A program made the position numbers and the translations under genes. The notes under the pieces are model-generated. The model was not told the origin of the DNA and made no database searches. It saw only the letters and a program-made list of their open reading frames with translations. From JAGQRJ01 sp041402045 (GTDB lineage Bacteria > Planctomycetota > J058), in NCBI GenBank assembly GCA_041402045.1, contig JAWKSZ010000024.1:1-64000 (forward strand): a stretch of DNA of 64,000 nucleotides, given 5' to 3'. Of the stretch, positions 1 to 11,092 are shown one piece after another (the first letter of the stretch is position 1; every line of letters starts with the position of its first letter).

Positions 1-58
1 TCCGCACGTCCGGTGCGGGGTGGGGGGAGGCCCTTCGGGGCCTTCCCTACCACGACTG
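1..58 (+). mobile_element. Group II intron, 3' end only (domain V end and domain VI)
   Basis: The first bases carry the 3' half of a group II intron domain V (GCACGTCCGGT), followed by a domain VI hairpin with a TTCG loop and a CCCTACCAC tail holding the likely branch-point A. The segment after it is almost identical to 48354-48393, the end of the intron copy in this window; the two copies diverge after ACGACTGT. The rest of this intron lies upstream of the window, so whether it encodes an intact protein cannot be seen. Confidence 0.75.
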
Positions 59-87
59 TTTCTTGGTACCGCGTCTGCAGGACGTTT

Positions 88-318
88 TCTCAGCGGCGGA
101 GCTCGGTGGTTAAACCATCTTCGCCGGTGCGGTTCCTCAGCAGCGGAGCTCGGTGGTGAAAACACTCTTCGACGGTGCGGTTCCCCGGCGAAAACCATCT
201 TCGCCGGTGCGGTTCCCCAGCAGCGGAGCTCGGTGGTTAAACCATCTTCGCCGGTGCGGTTCCCCAGCAGCGGAGCTCGGTGGTGGAACCAGGGTCGCCG
301 GCGCGGTTCCTCAGCCCC
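88..318. repeat. 47-bp tandem repeat (four copies plus a 33-bp partial unit)
   Basis: The core GGAGCTCGGTGG recurs with spacings of 47, 80 (47+33) and 47 bp. Each unit also holds a CATCTTCGCCGGTGCGGTTCC block. The array begins about 30 bp after the group II intron tail and ends at the stop codon of the minus-strand permease. The reverse-complement core CCACCGAGCTCCG also occurs near 13.5 kb, and the forward core near 48.43 kb next to the second intron copy. There are no unique spacers, so it is not a CRISPR array. Confidence 0.8.
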
Positions 319-1548
<1,230 letters not shown>

Positions 1549-1593
1549 TAGTGCTGCACCGCGACGTTCGAAGCACAGCGCTCGCGCCGCGCT

Positions 1594-3198
1594 TCAGTCA
1601 CCGGAGTCGTCCTCGCCCGCGGCGGGCGGGTCGTCCTCGGGGGGGTAGAAGTCCTTGGACTCCTTGGCGGCCAGGCGGCGCCCGTCCTCGAGGCCGTTCA
1701 GGGTGCTGAACGGGCCGATCACGACCTGGGTGGGCTGGGGGAGGTCCGGGGGCGCGACGGCGTGCTCGAGGTCGCGCACCCCCGGGGGCAGGAGCACGAA
1801 CGCGGCCTTGCCCTCGCGCACCGCGAAGAAGCCGTCGACGAGGTCCTCGGGGGCGCGGTCCGTGAGCTCGGCCCGCAGAGGCTCGGGGAGCTCGCGCACC
1901 TCGCGCTGCACCACGCTCTGGAGCGGGATCCGCCAGGCGTCCTCGACCCGCGCGGTCTCGATCTCGACCCGGGCCGACATGCCCGGGCGCAGCACGTGCT
2001 CCTCGGCGGGGACGGTGATCACGACCCGCACGCGGAAGGTCGCGACGTCGGTGGTCGTGTCGGCGCGGTAGCCCACGTCGAGGACCTCGCCGGGGAAGCG
2101 CGCGTGGGGGTAGGCCGAGACGCTGACCGTGGCGGGCTGGCCGGCGCGCACGTCGACCACGTCGCCCTCGTCCACGTCGAGGTAGACCACGAGCACGCGC
2201 AGGTCCGAGACGATGTAGTGGGTGGTGTCGCCGGTGGCGCGGGTGATCTGGTCGCCGAGGTTCACCCCGCGCGCGGTCACCGTGCCCTGGAGCGGCGAGC
2301 GGATCGCGCAGCGCTCGAGGTCGCGCTGGGCGCGCTCGAGGGCGACCTTGCTCGAGGCGTGGTCGGCCTGGGCGCGCTCCAGGCGACGGCGCGCGATCGC
2401 GAGGTCCTTCTCGCGGGAGGCCTGGGTCTCGGTCCAGGTGCGCTCGCGGAAGCGGATCGTCTCCTGAGCGAGCTTGAGCTCGGCCTCGGCGATCCGGCGC
2501 GCGTTGGCGGCCACCTCCAGCGCGTCGCGGTTGGTCTCGACGTCGATCTCGGTCCCGATCCCTTGCGACTCCATGAGCTTCGCGCGCTCGAGGCGGGTCG
2601 TCGCCGCCTGCAGCTCGGTCTGGGTGCGCTCGAGCTGGAGCTGGCTCTGGCGCTCGCGGAGTTGGGCCTCCACCAGGTCCGAGGGCTCGCGGGCGACCTC
2701 CTCCAGCAGGCGCTCGGACTCGAGGGCCTCGGCCTTGGCCTCCTCCAGCGCCGCGGCGTTGCGGGCGTGGGTCAGCCGCGCCTCCTCCAGGGCCTCGGCT
2801 TTCTCTTGGGGGTCGAGGCGGAACAGGACGTCGCCTTCCTCGACCGGGTCGCCCTCGTCCTTGAGCAGCTCCACGACCTTGCCCTCGAAGGGCGCGCCGG
2901 CGCCGGTCTCGCTCCCGGCGCGCACGGTGCCCGGGGCCTCGATTCGCTCGACGACGTCGCCGCGGCGCACGGTCACGACCTCGACCGCGGTCCCCGCCTG
3001 GCTGCCGCCGCTCCGCGGGCGCAGGACCGCGAACGCGCTGCCCAGGAGGAGCACCGCGAGCACCACGACCCAGTCCGCGCCTCGGGGCCCGGCGGCGCGG
3101 GCGTAGCTCGCGCGCTCCGGGGCCACGGGCTCGTGGCCCTGGCGCGGGGCGCCCTCGGCCTCGGGGGGGCGGTCGTCCTGGGTCGCAGGGGAGCTCAC
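1594..3198 (-). CDS. HlyD/MacA-like efflux periplasmic adaptor
   Basis: This 534-residue membrane-fusion protein would link the neighbouring MacB-like permease to an outer-membrane channel. One N-terminal helix (WVVVLAVLLLGSAFAVL) is followed by a lipoyl half-domain (APFEGKVVELLKDEGDPVEE), a long heptad-rich coiled coil (about residues 130-290) and the second lipoyl/beta-barrel portion (CAIRSPLQGTVTARGVNLGD). I chose the GTG start at 3198 because it overlaps the stop of the upstream YIP1-like frame as GTGA, a usual coupling arrangement. The reading frame is open further to 3282, but that extension reads as another frame of the YIP1 gene. The acidic tail (PPEDDPPAAGEDDSGD) has no known role. 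Confidence 0.9.
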   Translation of the reverse strand: MSSPATQDDRPPEAEGAPRQGHEPVAPERASYARAAGPRGADWVVVLAVLLLGSAFAVLRPRSGGSQAGTAVEVVTVRRGDVVERIEAPGTVRAGSETGAGAPFEGKVVELLKDEGDPVEEGDVLFRLDPQEKAEALEEARLTHARNAAALEEAKAEALESERLLEEVAREPSDLVEAQLRERQSQLQLERTQTELQAATTRLERAKLMESQGIGTEIDVETNRDALEVAANARRIAEAELKLAQETIRFRERTWTETQASREKDLAIARRRLERAQADHASSKVALERAQRDLERCAIRSPLQGTVTARGVNLGDQITRATGDTTHYIVSDLRVLVVYLDVDEGDVVDVRAGQPATVSVSAYPHARFPGEVLDVGYRADTTTDVATFRVRVVITVPAEEHVLRPGMSARVEIETARVEDAWRIPLQSVVQREVRELPEPLRAELTDRAPEDLVDGFFAVREGKAAFVLLPPGVRDLEHAVAPPDLPQPTQVVIGPFSTLNGLEDGRRLAAKESKDFYPPEDDPPAAGEDDSGD

Positions 3199-3886
3199 GA
3201 GCCCTGGACCCGCATGGCGCCGTTCGCCAGCGCCCCGAGGACGACCAGGAGCGAGCCGCCGAGGCAGGAAGTCGCCGCTCACGAGCAGGCGCCACCCCGC
3301 GCCCGAAGCCCAGGCTGGCCTGGATCCCGCTGGCGAGGACCACGTAGTAGAGGATCAGGCTGGGGTCGATCCGCGAGCCGAGCGCGCTGAGCGCGCTCCC
3401 GGCGGTCGCGACGTGGGCGAGGCTCGCGCTCGGCGCGGGGTTCCCGCTGAGCGCGCCGACCCCCAGGGCCGCGACCCCCAGGCAGGTGGCGAGGCTGGCG
3501 TGGCTGCTCATGGACAGCGCGCGCTTGAAGGCCACCGGCTGGCCGTGGGGCTGGAGCACCAGGCCCAGGAGCGCGAGCGCGCCCGCCACGGCCAAGGACC
3601 ACACCACCGCGAACCCGGCGCCGAGCACCGGTCCGGCGTAGGCGAAGCCGCGCACGAACTTCTCGCTGGTCTCCCGGGCCTCGGGCGGGGTGCCCTGGGC
3701 GTCGAACTGCGCCCGGGCCTGCTCCAGGGCCAGCTCGGCCGAGCCGTTCAGGAGCTGCCCGGCGCCGACGAGCAGGCAGAGCACGACGAGCAGGGCGAGG
3801 GGGGCGATCCAGCCCCACACGCGCGGGTCGTGGCCGGCGAACGCCGTCCGCGGAGACCCCAAGACCTTGACCCAGCGCCCGATCAC
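3195..3886 (-). pseudogene. YIP1-family membrane protein, one frameshift near the 3' end
   Basis: The protein starts MIGRWVKVLGSPRTAFAGHD and has several hydrophobic segments (about residues 27-50, 90-115, 130-150 and 175-195) in the pattern of YIP1-domain proteins. The frame stays open past its natural end because of a frameshift at about 3255-3285. After the shift the frame reads a last hydrophobic helix (GGSLLVVLGALANGAMRVQ) and stops at 3195-3197, overlapping the GTG of the adaptor gene as GTGA. One indel therefore restores a normal gene of about 230 residues. It may be a sequencing error or a recent mutation. The position suggests a role with the efflux pair, but the function is unknown. 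Confidence 0.7.
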
Positions 3887-3941
3887 GGCGGGATCCTAGC
3901 AACCTCGGTTGCGCTTGGGCGTGGGGTTTCTCGCGGAGCCG

Positions 3942-5522
3942 CTAACGCTTTTCCAGGTCGTCCAGGTAGTCCTGGGCCAGGCCCGCGGCGTGGGTCTCGG
4001 GGTAGCTCTCGATCAGCGAGCGGTAGCCCTGCTTGGCCTCGTCGAGGCGGCCCTCGGTCTCCAGCGAGCGGTAGCGGATCAAGGCCTCGCGGGCTCGCTC
4101 TTGCTCCGCCGCGGTCGGCGGAGGCTTGGGCTCGGGGAACAGGTTCGCGCCGCCCGCGAAGGCGTAGTAGGCGATGATCCCGCCCACGACCAGGAGCGCG
4201 AGGGGGATCAAGAGCAGGGCCACGGTCTCGTTGCTCGTGCTCCCGCGCACGGTGCGCGAGCGCACCCGCGGCGGCCGGGGGCGCGCGGCCTCGCCGCGGT
4301 CGCGCTCGCGGTCGCGCTGGCTCATGGTGCTCGACTCGCTCAGGCGCGGGCGCGAGCCGCTGCGTCGCGCGGAGCGCGGGCGGCGAACCCGGGCCGAGCC
4401 GCCGCTGAGCCGTTTCCCCTCCAGCACGCGCTCGATGTCGTCGAGGAGCTCGCCCGGGGTCTGGTGCCGGTCCTCCTTCTCCTTGGCCATCATGCGCTGC
4501 ACGAGCTCGGAGGCCCCGCGGCTGATCTGCCCGTTGTGCTTGCGCGGCGAGAGCGGCTCCTCGGTCAGGTGCTTCGTCATGAGCACCATGGGGCTCTCGC
4601 CCTCGAAGGGCGTGACCCCGGTCAGCATGTGATACAGCGTGGCGCCGAGGGAGTAGACGTCGCTGCGAATGTCGACGTCGGCCTCGCCGCGGGCCTGCTC
4701 GGGCGAGAGGTAGTGCGGCGTCCCGACCGGGATCCCCGAGGCCTCGCCCTGCTCGCTCTGGACCTTGGCCAGGCCCATGTCGCAGAGCTTGGCCAGGTTG
4801 TTGCGCGTGAGCAGAATGTTCTGCGGCTTGACGTCGCGGTGCACGAGCCCGTGCTTGTGGGCGTGCTGCAGGGCCCGCGCCATCTGCGCCGTGATCTGCA
4901 GCGCCATGCGCTCCTCGAGGTAGCCCTTGCGGCGGATCAGGTCCGCCACCGACTCGCCCTCGACGTGCTCCATCACGAAGTAGTAGGTGCCGTCGGCCTC
5001 GCCGACGTCGATCCCGCCGATGATGTTCTCGTGGTTGAGTCGGGCGACCGTGCGCGCCTCGGCGAGGAAGCGCTTGATGAACGTGGTCTCCTTGGCCGCG
5101 CGCGCGGGCAGGACCTTGATCGCCACGATCCGGTCCAAGGACTCCTGGCGCGCCTTGTAGACCACGCCCATGCCGCCCTCGCCCAGGAGCTCGAGGATCA
5201 CGTAGCCCGGGATCTTGGGCATGACCGGCATGTCGCGGGTGGCCTCGACCTGGCTCGTGTAGAGCCGGCGCACGCGGCTGGCCTCGTTGATCACCCCGCT
5301 GCGGCTGTCCATGCGCGAGCCGCCGAGCTTCTGCACGTCGAGGATCGCGCGCACGTCCTCCTCGGTCAGGTAGCCCTTCTCGACCATGATCTCGCCCAGG
5401 CGCTTGGGCTCGACGCCGAAGCTCTTGAGCTTGGACTGGATCTCCAGGCACGAGCGCACGGCCTTGCGCGCGGCGAAGCCCTCGCGCACGGCGATCTCGC
5501 CGAAGCGGTTCCCCTTGGGCAC
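3942..5522 (-). CDS. Membrane-anchored Ser/Thr protein kinase with MshEN-like N-terminus
   Basis: A PknB-type kinase of 526 residues. Residues 1-65 resemble the MshEN/GspE N-terminal fold (FGEIAVREGF, LGEIMVEKGYLTEEDVRAIL), which in other proteins can bind c-di-GMP. The kinase domain spans about 105-370: glycine loop GEGGMGVVYKA, AIK lysine near 136, HRDVKPQN near 228-235, and APE-equivalent SPEQ. The DFG motif reads DMG (CDMGLAK), a mild substitution that keeps the metal-binding Asp. A basic, Ser/Arg-rich linker precedes one helix (about 440-463), and a short C-terminal segment with a TPR-like helix pair (LDEAKQGYRSLIESYPETHAAG) would be outside. An FHA protein lies just upstream on the same strand and could be its partner. 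Confidence 0.93.
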   Translation of the reverse strand: MPKGNRFGEIAVREGFAARKAVRSCLEIQSKLKSFGVEPKRLGEIMVEKGYLTEEDVRAILDVQKLGGSRMDSRSGVINEASRVRRLYTSQVEATRDMPVMPKIPGYVILELLGEGGMGVVYKARQESLDRIVAIKVLPARAAKETTFIKRFLAEARTVARLNHENIIGGIDVGEADGTYYFVMEHVEGESVADLIRRKGYLEERMALQITAQMARALQHAHKHGLVHRDVKPQNILLTRNNLAKLCDMGLAKVQSEQGEASGIPVGTPHYLSPEQARGEADVDIRSDVYSLGATLYHMLTGVTPFEGESPMVLMTKHLTEEPLSPRKHNGQISRGASELVQRMMAKEKEDRHQTPGELLDDIERVLEGKRLSGGSARVRRPRSARRSGSRPRLSESSTMSQRDRERDRGEAARPRPPRVRSRTVRGSTSNETVALLLIPLALLVVGGIIAYYAFAGGANLFPEPKPPPTAAEQERAREALIRYRSLETEGRLDEAKQGYRSLIESYPETHAAGLAQDYLDDLEKR

Positions 5523-5580
5523 CTAGCTGCTCGCGGGACGAGCTGCGCCCGGGGTCCGGCTGGGCAGCTCGCTCACGGGG

Positions 5581-6225
5581 TTACTCGCCTTCGTCGGCCG
5601 CGGCGGCTTCCGGCTCTGCGGCCTGCGTGCTGGGGGCGGCCTTCTGCACCTGCTCCCACAGCCCCTGGGGGTCGAAGTAGCGCGCGGTAATGTCCGGCCC
5701 GAAGCGCATCAGCGCGCCGTTGTCGAGCTTGACCTTGCCGTGGCTCGAGGGCAGCTCCTGACCGTTCAAGAAGGTCCCGTTGGAGCTGTTGGCGTCGGCC
5801 AGGTACCAGGCCTTCTCCTTGGCCACGTAGGTGAAGTAGGCGTGGAACTTGGAGAGGCTTGGAATGTTGATCCGCAGGTTGTTGTTCGCGGCGCGGCCCA
5901 GGGTGAGGATGCACGCGAACTTACTGCCGGTGCTCAGCGTGCACGCCCACTTGCTGGCCCCGCCGAGGGTGAAGTCGCTGCCGGACTTGCTGGGGCTGGG
6001 GGCCGTGCTGCCCAGGCTCTCGGGGACGCGGTTGATCGTCTGGAACTGACCCTCGCGGCTCTCCTCCCCGATCTCGTCGAACACGACGACGGGCTCTTTC
6101 ACCTGCTCGAGGAACGCCTCCTTGTCGAGCTCGACGAGGGGCTCCAAGAACTTGGGGAGAGGGACGAAGACTTGTGGGCTGGTGCTCACGAAGGGCCGCT
6201 GATCTCGATTCCTGCGTGGTTGCAA
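5581..6225 (-). CDS. FHA-domain protein
   Basis: A 214-residue protein whose FHA fold, a phosphothreonine-binding module, spans about residues 100-180. The hallmark residues are present: LTLGR at the first strand, SLSKFHAYF in the place of S-x-x-H, and NSSNGTFLNG. The N-terminal 90 residues are not recognised and the tail is Ala/Glu-rich. No membrane segment is seen, so it is probably cytosolic. A GTG at 6189 (VSTSPQVF) is an alternative start 12 codons in. It is followed by the Ser/Thr kinase on the same strand, so a kinase/phospho-reader pair is likely. purN diverges from it, and the shared promoter must lie between about 6190 and 6350. Confidence 0.88.
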   Translation of the reverse strand: MQPRRNRDQRPFVSTSPQVFVPLPKFLEPLVELDKEAFLEQVKEPVVVFDEIGEESREGQFQTINRVPESLGSTAPSPSKSGSDFTLGGASKWACTLSTGSKFACILTLGRAANNNLRINIPSLSKFHAYFTYVAKEKAWYLADANSSNGTFLNGQELPSSHGKVKLDNGALMRFGPDITARYFDPQGLWEQVQKAAPSTQAAEPEAAAADEGE

Positions 6226-6350
6226 GTCTACGCAGGACAGGGACCTTGGACAAGGGCGTGCCGTCCTTCTCGGGCACGACGTGTGCGCCCGGCGCCCGGT
6301 CGCCCCTGAGCGGCTTGACGCGCGGCGCCCCGGACCCCAAGCTCTGCCGG

Positions 6351-6968
6351 GTGAACACGCGAGTGGTGGTGCTCCTCAGCGGCGGGGGGCGGAGCTTGAA
6401 AAATCTACTCGAGCGCGCCGAGCAGCTCGCGCTCGAGGTGGTGCTCGTGATCTCCAACCGGCGCTCGGCCTACGGGCTGGCGCGCGCGACGGAGGCGGGG
6501 ATCCCCACCCGCGTGATCCCTCGCAGCAAGGCGGCGGACACCGCGGCCTTCACCGCCGAGGTCTTCGCCGCCTGCCGCGAGGTCGAGGCCGAGTGGGTGT
6601 GCCTCGCCGGCTTCCTCAAGCACCTGGCCCCGATCCCCGAGGACTTCCGCTGGCGTGTGCTCAACGTGCACCCGAGCCTCCTGCCTGCCTTCGGCGGCGA
6701 GGGGTTCTACGGCGAGCGCGTGCACCGGGCGGCCCTGGCCCACGGGGTGCGCGTCTCGGGCTGCACCGTGCACCTGGTCGACGACGCCTACGACAGCGGG
6801 CCGATCGTCGTTCAGCGCGCGGTCGCGGTCGAGGACGGTGACACCCCGGAGACCCTCGCGGCGCGGGTGTTCGCCGCGGAGTGCGAGGCCTACCCCGAGG
6901 CCCTGAGCCGCGTGCGCCAGGGGTTCCGCGTCGAGGGCCGGCGCGTGGTGTTCGACCGTCCGCGCTGA
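6351..6968 (+). CDS. purN: Phosphoribosylglycinamide formyltransferase (GART)
   Basis: This enzyme transfers a formyl group from 10-formyltetrahydrofolate to GAR in step three of purine synthesis. The 205-residue product shows the family's landmarks in order: the phosphate loop LSGGGRSLKNLL near residue 9, the NRRSAYG segment, AGFLKHL, the catalytic NVHPSLLPAF stretch, and HLVDDAYDSGPIV containing the catalytic Asp. Length is normal for bacterial PurN. I chose the GTG at 6351 (VNTRVVVLLSGGG) because the frame upstream runs into the divergent FHA gene. The GEGFYGERVHRAAL segment, normally GxHAHRxAL, is slightly altered. It stands apart from other purine genes. Confidence 0.93.
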   Translation: MNTRVVVLLSGGGRSLKNLLERAEQLALEVVLVISNRRSAYGLARATEAGIPTRVIPRSKAADTAAFTAEVFAACREVEAEWVCLAGFLKHLAPIPEDFRWRVLNVHPSLLPAFGGEGFYGERVHRAALAHGVRVSGCTVHLVDDAYDSGPIVVQRAVAVEDGDTPETLAARVFAAECEAYPEALSRVRQGFRVEGRRVVFDRPR

Positions 6969-7035
6969 CCCGCGGAAACCATCCCCGCCCCTGAACTCTC
7001 ACTCCTGCCGCGCGTGGTGGTTCGCAGGAGGTTTC

Positions 7036-8884
7036 ATGCCGAGGTCTACGTCCCAGGTCGCGCTGTGCGCGCTCCTGATCGGGTGCAGCGCGCCCACGGC
7101 CCCGCCCGCCGCGCCGCCCCGGGCGCTGGCCGCGGCCCTCGGGGCGCCGAGCCCCGCCCCGGGGCCCGTGGGAGACGACCCGCGGGAGGTCGCGCGGCTC
7201 GACGTCGCGCCCTTCGTCGAGGCGGGGCACCCCGACGCCGCGAGCCGGCTCCACGACCTGCTGGACGGGCTGCTCCGCGCTCGGGCGGCGGGGCGCGGCG
7301 CGCGGGCGCCGGAGCTCGCCCTCGAGCCGTCCGGGCACGTGCTGCGGGTGCGCGCCGAGGACCCCGAGCTGGCCCTGGCCCACTCGGTGTTCCTCGGGCT
7401 GCGCGCCGAGGTGACCACCCCGATCGCGCTGGACGTGCACCTGCTCGAGGTCCCTAGCGCGCGTGTGGGAGCGCTCCCGGGTCCCGCGGCGGGCGTCCAG
7501 GAGCTCCTCGTCGCGCTGCGGCAGGACCTGGAGCAGGGCGCGGCCCAGACCCTGGTCCGTCGCCGGCTGCGCCTCACCCCCGGCCTGCGCGCGAGCGCGC
7601 GCGAGACCTACGCGCGGCGCCCCGCGGTGCGGGTCACCCTCGAGGACGGGCTCCCGGTGGTGCACCAGGAGACGGTCGAGGACGGGCTCGCGCTCCACGC
7701 CACGGCGTGGCTCGGGGCGCGGGGCGACGCGCTGGCGCACCTCGAGCTCGCGCTGCAGCGCGAGGCCGCCGAGGAGCCGCGGACCTTGGCGGTCGGCTAC
7801 CGGCGGGAGGGGGCGGCGACCGAGGCCGGGATCGACCTCCCGCAGGTGGTGCTGGCGGGGCTCCGCGCGCAGCTGCGCCTCGAGCAGGGGGCGTGGCAGG
7901 TCGCGGCGGCGGGCCCCGCGGAGCGCCCGGGGCGGGCGCTGCTCGCGCTGGTTCGCGCGAGCTGGACCGCGGCGCCGACGCCCGACGGCGAGTACCGCAG
8001 CCTGCGGGTCGCGCTCCCGCACCGGGTGCGCGAGCTGGCCGAGGAGGCCGAGGCCAAGAAGAGCGCGTTCTTCGGGAGCAGCATGTTCGGCGGGCGGACC
8101 GAGCACGTGCTCGACGGGCTGGAGCAGGAGTTCTTCCGGCAGCAGGCGGTCACCGTGCACAACGACCTGGGCTTCGGGCTCGGGGTGCGGCTCGCGCCGC
8201 CGAACCCCGTCGACGACGCAGGCTGGACGCCGCTGTTCCCCGAGGAGCTCGCCGCGCAGCGGGCGCGGGTCGAGGCGCTGAGCTGGGGACCGGGCACCGA
8301 GCTCGTCTACCTCTGGGACCAACTGCACGTGCTGCATGACGCCTCGGTCGCGGACCGCCTGCAGAGCCTGCTCGAGGCCGTCGAGGCCTGGCGCAACCGG
8401 CCGCTCAGGGTGCAGGCCGAGTGGATCGAGGCCGAGCCTCAGGCGCTCGAGGGGCTGGACACCGTCGCCGCGCTGCGCGCCGCGCTCCCGGACCTGCGAG
8501 CGGGGCGCGTGCTCGACGCCTACACGCTCAGCGCACGCAGCGGCGCCTGGACCGAGCTCTCGGCCAGCCACAACGCGGCCGTGCTCTGGGGCAGCTTCGG
8601 CCCCGACCGCGCGAGCCCCGAGACCCGGGTCGTGACCCGTGGTTCGCGCCTGGGCGTGCGCCCGCGGCGCTACGGCGACGGACGGCTGGAGCTGGCCCTG
8701 CGGTTCGGACACCAGCAGGTGAACGGCGCGAGCCTGACCCCGGTCGCCCAGGGAGCGGGCTGGATCCACAAGCCCCGCTTCCACGAGTCGACCCTCGAGC
8801 ACACCCTCACGGTGACCCCGGGCGAGCCGCAGCTCCTGCTCGGCGAGTCGACCCCGGACGGGCGCCGGCTGCGCGCGCTCGTCG

Positions 8885-8901
<17 letters not shown>
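7036..8901 (+). CDS. Large lipoprotein of unknown function
   Basis: A 621-residue protein with a short signal peptide ending in a lipobox (LIGCSA, Cys near residue 17), followed by a Pro/Ala-rich linker, so it should be anchored to a membrane outside the cytoplasm. I recognise no domain in the mature part. The sequence looks like a beta-rich secretin-adjacent or pilus-associated fold, with alternating hydrophobic strands, but that is only an impression. A GGAGG-like site sits about 6 bp before the ATG. It overlaps the convergent kinase gene by 17 bp at the 3' ends. No neighbour explains its job. Confidence 0.8.
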
Positions 8902-10801
<1,900 letters not shown>

Positions 10802-10960
10802 GGCGTGCGCCTGGGGTCATCGGGGGACGAACGGGAGGCGTTCACCCGGTCGAGCCTACCTCGCCCCCGGGCTCGAATGACAGGAATCGCTCCGTGAGCG
10901 TCTGGCATGCAGAGGGAGACCGCCGCTACCTTTGGGGGGTGCGGTTCACCCGCACGCCGC

Positions 10961-11032
10961 CTTGGAGTAGCTCAGTGGCAGAGCGTCCGGCTTGAGACCG
11001 GAAGGGCGCAGGTTCGAACCCTGCCTCCAAGT
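10961..11032 (+). tRNA. tRNA with Ser-type anticodon UGA but a class I body
   Basis: A full cloverleaf can be folded by eye: acceptor CTTGGAG/CTCCAAG (7 perfect pairs), D-arm GCTC-AGTGGCA-GAGC, anticodon stem TCCGG/CCGGA with loop CTTGAGA, five-base variable loop AGGGC, T-arm GCAGG-TTCGAAC-CCTGC, and discriminator T. CCA is not encoded. The loop gives anticodon TGA, which reads the Ser codon UCA. tRNA-Ser normally has a long variable arm, and this one has none. The identity is therefore uncertain; it may be mis-assigned, a decayed gene or an unusual tRNA. Confidence 0.82.
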
Positions 11033-11092
11033 TCACGAGCTCCGCCGCGAGCGCGCCGCGGTGCGCTGGAGTGAGGCTCCAGGAGATCAGCC

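Noticed and set aside
88..318. Regular spacing of repeats as a CRISPR array
   Set aside because: Units are continuous 47-bp tandem copies, without unique spacers and without cas genes.
10961..11032. The tRNA as selC (tRNA-Sec), linking it to the in-frame TGA
   Set aside because: Its anticodon is TGA, not TCA, and it lacks the long acceptor/variable arms of tRNA-Sec.
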